A stretch of DNA of 64,000 bases, from contig NZ_CP113977.2 of the NCBI RefSeq assembly GCF_026870175.2, forward strand, positions 4,340,001 through 4,404,000, read 5' to 3'. The translations under genes were made by a program, and so were the position numbers. This DNA is from Flavobacterium aestivum (GTDB lineage Bacteria; Bacteroidota; Bacteroidia; Flavobacteriales; Flavobacteriaceae). The notes beneath the pieces were generated by a model. It saw only the letters and a program-made list of their open reading frames with translations. It did not search any database and had not been told where the DNA came from. This document shows, piece by piece, positions 50,265 to 60,193 of this stretch. The first letter of the stretch is position 1. The number at the start of each line of letters is the position of its first letter.

Positions 50265-50930
50265 TTATTTTTTAATCTTATAAACAATTGAAGATGGACA
50301 ATTCTTAAATGCCAACAAGTAATAATCTTTTGTAACATCTTTTATAAATAAATATTTTTCAGAATCATTGTATTGCATACATATATGTTTGTCTAAAAAT
50401 GATTTAGGTATATCAATCAATGTTTTCTTTTTAGTGTTTACATCATATATAAAAAGTTCATAATCTTTGCCTTCATCTTCATATAAAATCAATTCATTTT
50501 TTAGGTCAAAATCGTGCGTTATTCCTGTCAGCTCTTCTTTACCTGTTGCTTTATCATATAACCAAAAATAAGAGTGACTAGTCCCTCCTCCGTTACCATG
50601 TAATACGAAATAGTCATGGAAATCAATTTCATGAAAATATCGCATATAATTTGCTATAAACGTATCAACTAATAAATATGTATTATCTTTTTTACCTTTT
50701 ATTAATCTAAAATTTATTACCTCTTCATTGTTTTCTATTGCAGGAAAAATTATCAATTTATAGTTGTTTTTTAGATTAAAAGAATCTGTTTTAATTGTAT
50801 CTCCACTTTTATCAATAAAAACAGTTTCTTTAGTTATCTGTACCGCTTTTTCCTTAAAATCAGTTTTTCCTATATGATTCTTGCAACTTATATGGCAGAG
50901 AAACAAAATCATTAAAATTTTATTTTTCAT
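50265..50930 (-). CDS. lipoprotein, probable immunity to the Hcp-effector fusion
   Basis: This 221-residue lipoprotein has the lipobox FLCHISC followed by KNHIGK. The body contains DYFVLHGNGGGTSHSYFWLY and a beta-propeller-like alternation (KTLIDIPKSFL). Its ATG overlaps the stop of the Hcp-effector gene by four bases (ATGA), and it would reside in the periplasm, where a peptidoglycan-targeting effector acts. Together these make it the likely immunity protein. Confidence 0.7.
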   Translation of the reverse strand: MKNKILMILFLCHISCKNHIGKTDFKEKAVQITKETVFIDKSGDTIKTDSFNLKNNYKLIIFPAIENNEEVINFRLIKGKKDNTYLLVDTFIANYMRYFHEIDFHDYFVLHGNGGGTSHSYFWLYDKATGKEELTGITHDFDLKNELILYEDEGKDYELFIYDVNTKKKTLIDIPKSFLDKHICMQYNDSEKYLFIKDVTKDYYLLAFKNCPSSIVYKIKK

Positions 50931-52324
50931 AAACGATTCATGAATGATTTCCAGTAATACCCCTTATTTTTTGGATTTTCTTTATAAGCCTTCCAAAATA
51001 TATGTCTCCCTGCAACTACTGTAGCTTTATTGAGCGTCATTCCCTTATTGAATTTATTTGTACCTTCAGTTTCATAATAGTCTATGTTTTTTTCATCTTG
51101 TGATCCAGTCGGAAAATTCCAATCGGTATTCTGAGAAGGAAAAGGTTCAAAAACATAAAGTTCATTAGAAGTTGATGTTACTACTTTTTTTTCTTCAAAA
51201 GGTATGGTAGCTAAGGCTTCCGTTTTTGTTTTATCTTTATCATGATTAATACCCGTATGTCGATAAAGACGCAGTACTCCTTTACTGTCGGGTTTATATT
51301 CACAACTGTTTATAAATTTCACCCATAATTCTTTGGTAATACTTATTCCTCCATCCTTTGTTGCTTTATTATGATTTATTCCTTTATCTGCAAAATCAAT
51401 ACCATCCCATAATACAGCTCCTTCAGAGTAATCTTTTTTTCCTTGTAGAACGTGTATTAATCCCTTTCTTGCATTTTTGTCCTCCGTATTTTTTTTGGAA
51501 TCATCCAATGCAGTTTTTGAAGATACTGATGAATAATCAGTTGCTAACAACTTTTTAGCAAACTTACTTTGTTCCCCCATTGCTAAATCAGATCCTTTCT
51601 CAAACTTAACGGCATTAAATGTAGCTTGAGTAGTTGCAGCTGCACTCTCAAATGTACTTGAATCTTCTGCTTTTATTACGCCAGCTATGTAGCAGAAATT
51701 TTCGTGTGTAATGTCCAACTTTTTAATATTTAAAAAAGTATCTTTCTCTTTACCTTTTCCTTCACAAACATATACATCTTCTACATTTCCAGAATTTGCA
51801 TTGTTATTGACTTTGCCTTCAAAAATACCTTCTGTATTATAAAAGTGTCCATTTATATATACAACACGATCTTCTTCCTCTTTAGGTGTATAATAATTGG
51901 GTTCACTAGGCGGCAGCCAAGATACTTGCCAAGGTTTTATTAGTTCTTTGCCATAATCTTGAATTGCTGGAGAAATAGTCAATACCGTTTGCATGTTTCC
52001 TGTTCCAAACGCATAGAATGTTTCAGAAAATTGTATCAAATAGGCATCCCTAAATTTATATTTCCTTACTGGAGAATCTTCATCACCTTTATTATAAAAG
52101 TGTATTTCTCCTTTCTCCATCCTATCCGTTTCTTTCTCGACTTCCTTTGTCATATTATGAATAAAACAATCATCATCTTCCTGCGAAACAAAACTTACCG
52201 TAAGCATACCGCCATTTACGTCGCTGGTTATTGAGCCATCTCCGGCAGTAAATCTGTAATAATTTGTGTTTACCCAGAGTAACTCTCGTTCGATTCCTAA
52301 AATAAATAATTTAGCCGATCTCAT
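50927..52324 (-). CDS. Hcp-effector fusion with SleB/lysozyme-like C-terminal domain
   Basis: This 465-residue protein has residues 1-140 that form an Hcp fold (SAKLFILGIERELLWVNTNY, MEKGEIHFYNKGDEDSPVRK, MQTVLTISPAIQDYG), distinct from the stand-alone Hcp. The C-terminal half begins near VVYINGHFYNTEG and has CYIAGVIKAEDSSTFESAAA with Glu220 in a position like the catalytic Glu of lysozyme/SleB-type cell-wall hydrolases, then RKGLIHVLQGKKDYSEGAVL and WDGIDF. It probably rides in the tube and attacks peptidoglycan. It is inserted between tssK and tssO and is followed by a coupled lipoprotein immunity gene. Confidence 0.8.
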   Translation of the reverse strand: MRSAKLFILGIERELLWVNTNYYRFTAGDGSITSDVNGGMLTVSFVSQEDDDCFIHNMTKEVEKETDRMEKGEIHFYNKGDEDSPVRKYKFRDAYLIQFSETFYAFGTGNMQTVLTISPAIQDYGKELIKPWQVSWLPPSEPNYYTPKEEEDRVVYINGHFYNTEGIFEGKVNNNANSGNVEDVYVCEGKGKEKDTFLNIKKLDITHENFCYIAGVIKAEDSSTFESAAATTQATFNAVKFEKGSDLAMGEQSKFAKKLLATDYSSVSSKTALDDSKKNTEDKNARKGLIHVLQGKKDYSEGAVLWDGIDFADKGINHNKATKDGGISITKELWVKFINSCEYKPDSKGVLRLYRHTGINHDKDKTKTEALATIPFEEKKVVTSTSNELYVFEPFPSQNTDWNFPTGSQDEKNIDYYETEGTNKFNKGMTLNKATVVAGRHIFWKAYKENPKNKGYYWKSFMNRL

Positions 52325-52334
52325 AATTTCACCA

Positions 52335-53471
52335 CTAATCTAGTATTGACCATGTACTGCTTCTTTGTGGTGCAGTTTTGGTTTCTTCACTAATTACAAT
52401 GTTCTCTTTTCTAAGTCCTATGTATTCTAATTCGCTTAATTTTTGCCATAAGCGCTTTAAAACTCCAAGAAATTGATTTAGTTTTACAAGCGTTTGTGCT
52501 ATATCATTATGGTCATAGACTGCATTTTTAGCATCAAACAATACTGCTAATAATTCTGATGGCTTAACATCAATCCATTCGTAATAATACTGTAACAGTA
52601 CTTCTTTTTCTTTGTCATCCATAAGGGTTAAGGTAGAAAGAAGATGATTTGCCAAAACAATTATCTTGTCAAACATATACACCGGAGACTCTTCTGAAGC
52701 TATGTTTTTAAGATAGAAGCAGTGCTCTGCATAATAATCTATTATTTTAGTGCATAGACTAAATGTGTTCGCCACTAGTCTGTTATTTGCTGAGCTTTGC
52801 CCATTCTTTTTATGGATTTTTATTGAAAAATCATTTAACAGATATAACTCGTTATTTACTTTTGTAATAAACTGATTTAAAATTTCATTGTTTTTCGTTT
52901 TTACAACCGGAGTTATATATTTATCATCTGTAATGAAAGTCCCGTTTTGGAATGCTATTTTTCTGACTATCAAAAAGTAACCTTCCAAGAAATTATCGTT
53001 TACTTCTTTTTTGTTGATGATATGCAATTTTATTTCCGGTAGTGCATGCGGATGATGTAAAGGAATCATCTCCGGATCTGGAATTCCCACAGGTATTAAC
53101 TCATAAGGATTTATAGAAACTATTACATAATAATCCTCAGTAGAGTTTCTATCTAAATCATTGGCATTAATGCTTACTTCCGGCAATTTTGAACCATAGA
53201 TATCTTGGTTGAAGGAAATTATATGTCCATTTTTGGCGATTAATTCACATTTTTTCAAATAGGCCACTAATTGCCCTCCTTCTATTTTTATTTCAATATC
53301 AATTGATTTGTCATTTGCTGTTTGAATACAACCATAATTAAAATTGTTTAACTGAACTTTATTATAGTCACTTACTATTGTTATAAAGTTGAAATAATTA
53401 TCGATAAAATGGTCTTTGGTTAGCTTTACACCATCTGTCCAGTTAATTGGTAAATGCTTGTTAGATTTCAT
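52335..53471 (-). CDS. tssK: T6SS baseplate subunit TssK
   Basis: This 378-residue baseplate protein links the baseplate to the membrane complex. It begins LPINWTDGVKLTKDHFIDNY, like the TssK N-terminal 'W..G..L...HF' motif, followed by a beta-rich shell domain (YYVIVSINPYELIPVGIPDP) and a helical C-terminal part with HCFYLKNIASEESPVYMFDK. It lies downstream of tssN and upstream of the Hcp-effector insertion. Confidence 0.88.
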   Translation of the reverse strand: MKSNKHLPINWTDGVKLTKDHFIDNYFNFITIVSDYNKVQLNNFNYGCIQTANDKSIDIEIKIEGGQLVAYLKKCELIAKNGHIISFNQDIYGSKLPEVSINANDLDRNSTEDYYVIVSINPYELIPVGIPDPEMIPLHHPHALPEIKLHIINKKEVNDNFLEGYFLIVRKIAFQNGTFITDDKYITPVVKTKNNEILNQFITKVNNELYLLNDFSIKIHKKNGQSSANNRLVANTFSLCTKIIDYYAEHCFYLKNIASEESPVYMFDKIIVLANHLLSTLTLMDDKEKEVLLQYYYEWIDVKPSELLAVLFDAKNAVYDHNDIAQTLVKLNQFLGVLKRLWQKLSELEYIGLRKENIVISEETKTAPQRSSTWSILD

Positions 53472-53576
53472 AATTCTATATGTGTTTTTTTAAATGTCTT
53501 TATTAAATATTTTGATTTTTGTCCGTCAAAAAATTATTGTTCTGTTATCATTTTTTAAAATAGCATATGTTACCCA

Positions 53577-54464
53577 TTACTCTAAAATTTGATTTTCTTC
53601 TCCTTTATTTAGGATAACCCTTTTAGCAAAAATGATTTGCTTATTTTTTAGCTTGCTTTCTGCAATAGTTTCATGTGGATTCAGCTTTCTTATAAATAGC
53701 GGAAAACTAAAATACTTTGCGGTATAAAAGATCCAGCCCGAATCTTCATTTTCTGCACTGGATTCTATGGCATCATTTGGAAATCTATAATTCTGGTCTT
53801 CAATAAACTTATCAAACCAATTCCCCAGATTTACTTCCTGGGCTATTTTTACGTCAAATTTTGAAAAGAATTCAGAATTGGCTTTTTTCTTTATGTTGAT
53901 AGATACCTGCATTAAGCGGAACTTATCTATATTGTCCCAATAATCAATATCTTTTCGTTCTCTCCCTACTCTCCAATATTCATAAAATGGGTCTGGAATT
54001 TGTAAAAATTTCTTTTTTGATTCTATAAAAAAGATTCCTACAAATACCCATAGTATATTAAGCATACTTATATGGGCATAGCTTGATATTGCTATATAAT
54101 TAAACACTAAATAGTATATCCAGGAGGATAGGATTGTCACAATTAAAAACAAAAATAGTTTTGCTGGTGCGCTATCCTGAACATTCATATTTTGAAATAA
54201 GGCGGTATCCATAAAATATATCAGTCCTATTCCGAGCATTAAATAGTAAAAAACAGAAAACAACAAGCCTAACCAAATAAACTCATTGTTGAAAAAAGCG
54301 AATAAACATGGTAATGCCGCTATAAGCGAAAAGCATAAAACAAATACTATGGCCGATTTTGTTTTGATTTTTATGCCGGAAAACTGACTCATTATAAAAG
54401 TTATAATCAGTATAAGTAGCGGTGCCAATAAGTATTTTAAAAAAAAGGGAAGCATTGTATTCAT
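53577..54464 (-). CDS. tssN: T6SSiii inner-membrane protein TssN
   Basis: This 295-residue protein has five hydrophobic helices in the first 155 residues (LLAPLLILIITFIMSQFSG to HISMLNILWVFVGIFFI) and a cytoplasmic C-terminal domain (IDYWDNIDKFRLMQVSINIK). This is the topology of TssN, specific to Bacteroidota systems and thought to replace TssJLM together with TssO, P, Q and R. Confidence 0.82.
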   Translation of the reverse strand: MNTMLPFFLKYLLAPLLILIITFIMSQFSGIKIKTKSAIVFVLCFSLIAALPCLFAFFNNEFIWLGLLFSVFYYLMLGIGLIYFMDTALFQNMNVQDSAPAKLFLFLIVTILSSWIYYLVFNYIAISSYAHISMLNILWVFVGIFFIESKKKFLQIPDPFYEYWRVGRERKDIDYWDNIDKFRLMQVSINIKKKANSEFFSKFDVKIAQEVNLGNWFDKFIEDQNYRFPNDAIESSAENEDSGWIFYTAKYFSFPLFIRKLNPHETIAESKLKNKQIIFAKRVILNKGEENQILE

Positions 54465-54499
54465 GGGGGTATGTTTTTTTCTTTATTGTCGTTTAAAAA

Positions 54500-55405
54500 T
54501 TATAAAATGGTATTTATGCCTAAATAGTTTTCGTTTAGTTTTATCCCTAATTGATAGTTATTAAAAAAAACGATATCTATTTTTCTGTTACTAATGATAA
54601 AATACTCTAATACTTTACGAGTAAGTGCCATCTTGCGCTCTAAAATGGAGTAATCTATATTCCCTTCAAAATACAGACTAACCTCTACATCATCTATCTC
54701 ACTTTCTACAGATCCGCAAAGTCCTAAATCAAAACCTAATACACCTTGGCTTAATTTTAAAAAAGGTGATGCTGTAAAAACATGTTTTTTATATTTTAGT
54801 TTTACCTCATTACCCAATAGCATTTCTAAAACTTTTTCCAGCTCCGGAAGGTTTTCTTTTAGCTTTTCTGACTCACACAGATAAATAAATAAGTTCTTTT
54901 TTTGGAGTTCAGTCAAATCAAATTCAATGGCGATTAACTCATCTACTATATTTAGAAACAAGTCAATTTTATCATTAAATAGGTGAAGACTTCTTATTGA
55001 GGCATCTGTATTTGCAAAAAAGATTTCGTTATCAAATGGCATGAAGAAATCCAAAGCATCATTTTCTGCCTCTTTGTTTTCTTTTACAGCCTCTACAATC
55101 TCTTTGTTAGACATTGTTGGATTACTGACTGATAAGGGATGAAAAAGTAATTCCGGCAAATTATGATAGATACTATTTTTTGCCAGATGCAAAACAAGTG
55201 CTTCCTTAGTAAGTCTTGAACCTTCCTGATACAACATTGTAGAGATATCAATAGCATCTCTGGAGTTATTTCTTTTTGAAAGCCCTTTGTGTCTAACAAA
55301 AACTTCGGTTTCACCTTTTAGAACATTTTGCAATTCATAAAAAAGAATCTCTGCTCTTAAATTGAAATTAAGCTGTTGTTTTAAAACTGCTATATCTTGT
55401 TCCAT
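54500..55405 (-). CDS. tssG: T6SS baseplate subunit TssG
   Basis: This 301-residue protein has a helical start, LNFNLRAEILFYELQNVLKG, then IYHNLPELLFHPLSVSNPTM, the conserved 'LPE.LFHP' segment of T6SSiii TssG, and a beta-rich C-terminal half (YLGINTIL at the end). It starts three bases after the clpV stop. It forms the TssE-F-G wedge. Confidence 0.8.
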   Translation of the reverse strand: MEQDIAVLKQQLNFNLRAEILFYELQNVLKGETEVFVRHKGLSKRNNSRDAIDISTMLYQEGSRLTKEALVLHLAKNSIYHNLPELLFHPLSVSNPTMSNKEIVEAVKENKEAENDALDFFMPFDNEIFFANTDASIRSLHLFNDKIDLFLNIVDELIAIEFDLTELQKKNLFIYLCESEKLKENLPELEKVLEMLLGNEVKLKYKKHVFTASPFLKLSQGVLGFDLGLCGSVESEIDDVEVSLYFEGNIDYSILERKMALTRKVLEYFIISNRKIDIVFFNNYQLGIKLNENYLGINTIL

Positions 55406-55408
55406 AAC

Positions 55409-57841
55409 TTATTTCTTTTCCCAGATAAATTCATCCTCTTTTATATCTAAAACTATTGTTTCGTTTTCAAGGATGGCTTCTGATATAATTAGTTTTGAAA
55501 TTGTTTTCTTGAGATACGTTCTTACTGTTCCAGCAATAGGTCTTGCACCATATTTTTTAGAGAATCCTTTATTGGTTAGATATTCTAAAGCACTATCTGA
55601 TAAATCAAAAGAAATATTTTTGATGCTCTTTAATTGTTCCTGCAAGCGACTAAGGTGTAATTTAAAGATAGCTTTTGCTATTTCTATATTAATTGGGGCA
55701 AATGGTACAACTTCTGTCAAACGTCCTAAAAACTCAGGTCTGAAATGCTGACTCATAATATCAATTAATTGATTTGAAGTAGGTAAATGACCGCTTTCTA
55801 TTTGTTCCTGAATCCATTGACTACCTATGTTAGAGGTAAAAATGATAATTGCATTAGAAAAATCTCCTTCGCGTCCTAATTTGTCGTGAACCTTACCTTC
55901 GTCCATAATTTGTAAAAACACATCATAAACAGAGGCGTGTGCTTTTTCGATTTCGTCAAAAAGTACAACTGAATAAGGCTTTTGTCTGATTTTATTCACC
56001 AGCATACCTCCTTCTTCATAACCTACATATCCTGGAGGCGCTCCATATAATAAAGCGGCTGAATGTTCTTCTTTAAACTCTGACATGTCAAATCGGATCA
56101 TGGCATTTTCATCGTCAAACAACAATTCGGCCAATGATTTTGTTAATTCTGTTTTTCCGGTTCCTGTTGGACCTAAGAAAAAGAATGATCCTATAGGCTG
56201 TTTAGGATTGCTCAAACCACTTCGAGATTCAATAATTGCTTCCGAAAGCGTTTTTATGGCATGTGACTGTCCTTTTACTCTTTCTTGTAATTTATCCTCT
56301 ATGGTTAGCAGCTTTTCTTTTTCTCCAGCGCTTATTTTTCCCAATGGTATACCGGTTGCATTAGAGACAACTGCTAAAATCTCAGATTTTGTAACGGTTG
56401 TAATTTTTTCTTTTGCAATAGTTTCTATATCAGCTGACAGCTTTTCTATATCCTCATAAGTAACTACCTCTTTTTTGGAGTTTTTAACGTTTTCAACTGC
56501 ATTAACTTTACTGGTTACTACACAGCTTATTCGGTTATATATTTCCTTTTTCAGCAAACTTATTTTTGACTCATTATCTGGCTCACATTCTTTTATTTGC
56601 TCTTTTATCTTTACAATTTCAACTAGTGAATTTGCATTAGAAACAATTACTGAAGAAGCTGTTCTGTCTAATAAATCGATTGCTCCATAAGGCAGCTTTT
56701 TTTCTTTATAAAATCGCTTAGACAAATGGATAGCTTCTTGTATAACCTCGCTACTGATAGCTATTTTATAATGCTTTTCCAGTTTGTTTTTATAAACTTC
56801 CAGACATTCTAGCAATAATGAATAATCTAATTCTTCTATGAAGATATCTTCAAACTTTCCATTTATGGTGGTTCCCTCTATTGATTTTCTATAAGAATCT
56901 GAATCAATTGAAGCTATAATATTGATCGTACCCTCCGTTAATTGTGTATTTATAATATTGATTACGGCATTCGATTTTGAGCTTGATGAGTTTAACAATA
57001 CCTGTATGTCATCAATAAAAAGTATGCTTTTTCCGTTTTTGGCTACTTTTTCAAAAATTTCGATTAGTTTCTTAGAAATTTCATTTTCGCTGGCACAATT
57101 TGCCACCAGTTTGGATACATTCAATGACAGCACAAGTGTCTCCTCAAAGAAATTAGGATCTGTTTCGTGTAAATAATAAATAAGATTTTTTATGATACTG
57201 GTTTTTCCAACACCGGACTCTCCTATCAATAAAATACCGTGATTCTCATATCGCTCTATATTTTCCAGAATCAGTCTTACTTCCTTATTTCTGCCAATAA
57301 TATAGCTGCCTTCCTCAATATTATTCTTTTTATATAATGGATCGCAATAATTTATATCTATAGTTTCCTCACTATCAGACTCATCTGCCAGACTAAAACT
57401 TTTTTGGGTATTTCGCAATCCAAAATGTTTTAGAAGCTCTTTATCACTTAGATTTAATCCATCTATTTGTTTGTCACTATACACCAATCCTGGTTTTATA
57501 ATGGCTATAAAAACACAAAACGCATCGATATAATCTGCTCCTAATCTGATTTTATTGAAATTTGATTCTGAAAAAACATGCTCAACCTCATTATCAGCTG
57601 TTATGCTATTATCATTGTTTTGAGACGAAGTATATACTTCTTTTCTCACATCAAACCACTCTTTTATATATTCTATGTCTTTTGACAATGTTCTTAATAC
57701 TTCTACCAATCCCGTTGGCTCAAATAATAATGCATAAGCCAAATGTGCAACACCATAAGTGCTATGCCCATCCTGTATTGCTAATGACTTAGCAGATTTA
57801 ATTGCAGATAATAAGCTTGGACTATAATCTAATTCATTCAT
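55409..57841 (-). CDS. clpV: T6SS AAA+ ATPase ClpV (TssH)
   Basis: This 810-residue Clp-family ATPase disassembles contracted TssB/C sheaths. The N-domain (about 1-140) is followed by AAA1 with Walker A GESGVGKTS and Walker B ILFIDDI, a shortened middle domain, and AAA2 with GPTGTGKTE, SEFKEEHS, VVLFDEIEKAHASVYDVFLQ and TSNIGS, then the Clp C-terminal domain (KKYGARPIAGTVRTYLKKTI). AAA1 lacks the usual pore-loop spacing of ClpB (no GAKYRGE-type loop visible), which distinguishes it from the heat-shock paralogue. Confidence 0.92.
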   Translation of the reverse strand: MNELDYSPSLLSAIKSAKSLAIQDGHSTYGVAHLAYALLFEPTGLVEVLRTLSKDIEYIKEWFDVRKEVYTSSQNNDNSITADNEVEHVFSESNFNKIRLGADYIDAFCVFIAIIKPGLVYSDKQIDGLNLSDKELLKHFGLRNTQKSFSLADESDSEETIDINYCDPLYKKNNIEEGSYIIGRNKEVRLILENIERYENHGILLIGESGVGKTSIIKNLIYYLHETDPNFFEETLVLSLNVSKLVANCASENEISKKLIEIFEKVAKNGKSILFIDDIQVLLNSSSSKSNAVINIINTQLTEGTINIIASIDSDSYRKSIEGTTINGKFEDIFIEELDYSLLLECLEVYKNKLEKHYKIAISSEVIQEAIHLSKRFYKEKKLPYGAIDLLDRTASSVIVSNANSLVEIVKIKEQIKECEPDNESKISLLKKEIYNRISCVVTSKVNAVENVKNSKKEVVTYEDIEKLSADIETIAKEKITTVTKSEILAVVSNATGIPLGKISAGEKEKLLTIEDKLQERVKGQSHAIKTLSEAIIESRSGLSNPKQPIGSFFFLGPTGTGKTELTKSLAELLFDDENAMIRFDMSEFKEEHSAALLYGAPPGYVGYEEGGMLVNKIRQKPYSVVLFDEIEKAHASVYDVFLQIMDEGKVHDKLGREGDFSNAIIIFTSNIGSQWIQEQIESGHLPTSNQLIDIMSQHFRPEFLGRLTEVVPFAPINIEIAKAIFKLHLSRLQEQLKSIKNISFDLSDSALEYLTNKGFSKKYGARPIAGTVRTYLKKTISKLIISEAILENETIVLDIKEDEFIWEKK

Positions 57842-57845
57842 AAGT

Positions 57846-59606
57846 TTAGTTTATTGTAATTTGAAATGGGATGTTCATAACGGATTGTTTTTCTAATGTT
57901 TCTTTTAGAAACAATCCTATTTTTTGCTTATTTTCTATCTGTAAAGCATATTTTTCTTGTAAAATGACCTCTATGTCAATGGTTCTGAATACGCCTTTTT
58001 TTCTTTGGTCGCTAATACCTACTCCATCTTTTATTACTATCTCTTCTGTAATATCTCTTAAATGATATTGTACGGCTGATTTTATATCTTGTTTGGTTAC
58101 CAATCGCTCTCTGGATAAAAAACCATATCTAAGATTGATTAGTTTCTCGACTTTATTATTTCTATAAATTCCTCCAACTGAACTGGTTTCAAAAACGGTA
58201 GAATCCGGAGCTAATTCCGATAAAACGGTTTGTTTTAAAATTGTCCCGCTTTTTAAATTATTTGCAGCTTGCCCATTTGAAGTCCAATAAGAGCAATATA
58301 GAATTTTAGATTTATCGGTTTCATGAATCAAAGCATACACTTCTTCTTCATCATTTACCTGACTATAACTGCTATTAATTTTGTTTTCTATTGAATTGAT
58401 TTCTTCATTGATTTTAGTCATCGTGGCATCAATATAATCTGCATTGATATTCGAAAAAATACTAATGTCTTCTCTTAACGCACGAGCTAATTTTTTAAGG
58501 AAAAATTTAGCATTACGGGAATCATAATTTTCTAAACCTCCGTAAAAAAGGGTAAATGTATTTGAAGTAAGATGATTGGGCTGTTTTATACCATTGATAA
58601 ATTCAATATTCTTTTCGTTAAAAATCTTCATCACATCAAGAAAATGAGTATTTCTTTCGGCTTTCATAGGAAAGAGACGTCCTTCAATCTTAGCATTATG
58701 AACCCTATGATTTAATTTTCTATTGACAATTGGAAACGTATTTATTTTTATTTGAATTTTATCCAATTCTTCTTTAGAAAAGATTTCAGGAAACACAAAT
58801 TCTAACCAAATCAATCCAGAATTTAACTTGCTGGATTTTAGCACTTCTTTATCTATTTGAAACTTATCTAAAATGGTTTCATAGACTAGATTTTCTGTAT
58901 CTAGTTTTAATTTATAAATAAAATTTTTATAGAATGCTTTTACCGTTTCTGTATAATGCTTGTTATCTCGAACTTTATCGAAAGTTTCATTTTCTATTTC
59001 AAGAATATTTCCAGCGGTATCCTTTACAGTTACAAATTTTAAAAAGGCATCCAATGATGAATTTTCGGTTATAAATGTAAATTTTAAGGAATTTAGTATT
59101 TCCAGATTTTCTTTCGAAATATCCAATCCAACCCATATACGATGATCTAAGATCTTGTTTTTTAGAGGCAAATTCGAGACATTCTTTAAAGAGTCAATCA
59201 AAAAGGAGTCATACATTTGGAAACTAACCTCACCCTCAATAATGTTTTCGTTTGCAAAAGGAGTAAAATGAATATCATAATTAATATTATTCATCATGCT
59301 CGATTTTACGACAAACTCAGTATCATCATTTAGAATAACAACACCGTTAGTAGAGGTTGTACTGGCTAAGGCATGAGCAGGCATTGGCAAATTCCATTGA
59401 CTTGGTACAATTTCCTGAGCTATACGCTCGATAATTTTATTATCAGATTCTACTCCTTCATGATGCAAATAATAAAGTTCATGTACAAATATCTCTAACA
59501 GCATCATCACCAAAGGATCTGCCATATTGATATCATCTATTCCCCAAATTTCTAAGCATTTTTTTTGTATCCTGTTTTTTATTTCGATAAACTTGGCGTC
59601 TTTCAT
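57846..59606 (-). CDS. tssF: T6SS baseplate subunit TssF
   Basis: This 586-residue protein starts with the TssF-like IWGIDDINMADPLVMMLLEI and IAQEIVPSQWNLPMPAHALA (cf. 'P......P..S'), with large beta domains in the middle (GLIWLEFVFPEIFSKEELDK) and LRYGFLSRERLVTKQDIKSA near the end, the gpJ/gp6-like region. It lies nine bases after tssE and four bases before clpV. Confidence 0.87.
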   Translation of the reverse strand: MKDAKFIEIKNRIQKKCLEIWGIDDINMADPLVMMLLEIFVHELYYLHHEGVESDNKIIERIAQEIVPSQWNLPMPAHALASTTSTNGVVILNDDTEFVVKSSMMNNINYDIHFTPFANENIIEGEVSFQMYDSFLIDSLKNVSNLPLKNKILDHRIWVGLDISKENLEILNSLKFTFITENSSLDAFLKFVTVKDTAGNILEIENETFDKVRDNKHYTETVKAFYKNFIYKLKLDTENLVYETILDKFQIDKEVLKSSKLNSGLIWLEFVFPEIFSKEELDKIQIKINTFPIVNRKLNHRVHNAKIEGRLFPMKAERNTHFLDVMKIFNEKNIEFINGIKQPNHLTSNTFTLFYGGLENYDSRNAKFFLKKLARALREDISIFSNINADYIDATMTKINEEINSIENKINSSYSQVNDEEEVYALIHETDKSKILYCSYWTSNGQAANNLKSGTILKQTVLSELAPDSTVFETSSVGGIYRNNKVEKLINLRYGFLSRERLVTKQDIKSAVQYHLRDITEEIVIKDGVGISDQRKKGVFRTIDIEVILQEKYALQIENKQKIGLFLKETLEKQSVMNIPFQITIN

Positions 59607-59614
59607 ATCTTATA

Positions 59615-60034
59615 TTATTGAGAAATTGGGCTTATATTTAATTTTGTATGAAAATTAAAAGGAACTGAACTATCTACGATAGAGCCTTTTACGATTATGT
59701 TGGCTTTTCTCCTGATGCTTGATCTTAACTCTTTATCATCGATCTCATCTAAAGAAATGGTAACTTCACTAAGAACTAGCCTTTTTTCAAATTCGGTAAT
59801 GGATTCGAATAATGATTTCCGAACCAAATCTTCCCAATCTCTTTTCTTGATATGTTGATTAAATTCTAAATCCCAAATGATAGTTCCATACTGAGGTGTC
59901 TCTGGAATTTCTCCAAAAGAAGTTGTAACTATCATCATAATATTATACGCTATCGATTCTTCTATCTTACAAAAATTCTCTTGAGAACCTCTTAGTAAAG
60001 ATTTGAAATTAACCGGATATTTTAGATATTTCAT
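59615..60034 (-). CDS. tssE: T6SS baseplate subunit TssE (gp25-like)
   Basis: This 139-residue gp25-like protein has IAYNIMMIVTTSFGEIPETP followed by YGTIIWDLEFNQ and LVRKSLFESITEFEKRLVLS, the standard gp25 pattern (EIR/E-type contact region and conserved helix). It starts the leftward core operon and diverges from tssB. Confidence 0.9.
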   Translation of the reverse strand: MKYLKYPVNFKSLLRGSQENFCKIEESIAYNIMMIVTTSFGEIPETPQYGTIIWDLEFNQHIKKRDWEDLVRKSLFESITEFEKRLVLSEVTISLDEIDDKELRSSIRRKANIIVKGSIVDSSVPFNFHTKLNISPISQ

Positions 60035-60193
60035 TTTTAAATAATGGTAAATTGTTTTTTAACAAAATCGGGGCCACTAGTTTTTTTTTTACAAACCAGT
60101 ACAAAAATCGAAATAAAAAACTTACTAATCAACTTAAATTACAAGTATTTTTTTTATTAATTTGCACTATGTAACTAAAAATCTTATAAAATT
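60035..60193. promoter_or_regulatory. divergent control region of the T6SS core operons
   Basis: This AT-rich 159-base region separates tssE and tssB. TTAATTTG at 60157-60164 is one base off the TAnnTTTG element and lies about 30 bases ahead of tssB; I see no clear TTG partner, nor a convincing consensus for the leftward operon, which suggests activator-dependent or alternative control. Confidence 0.35.

Noticed and set aside
59100..60034. Contractile phage tail or eCIS instead of T6SS
   Set aside because: ClpV, TssK, TssN/O/R and VgrG with a PAAR-Rhs effector are present, and no tail tube, tail fibre or eCIS-type ATPase was seen.
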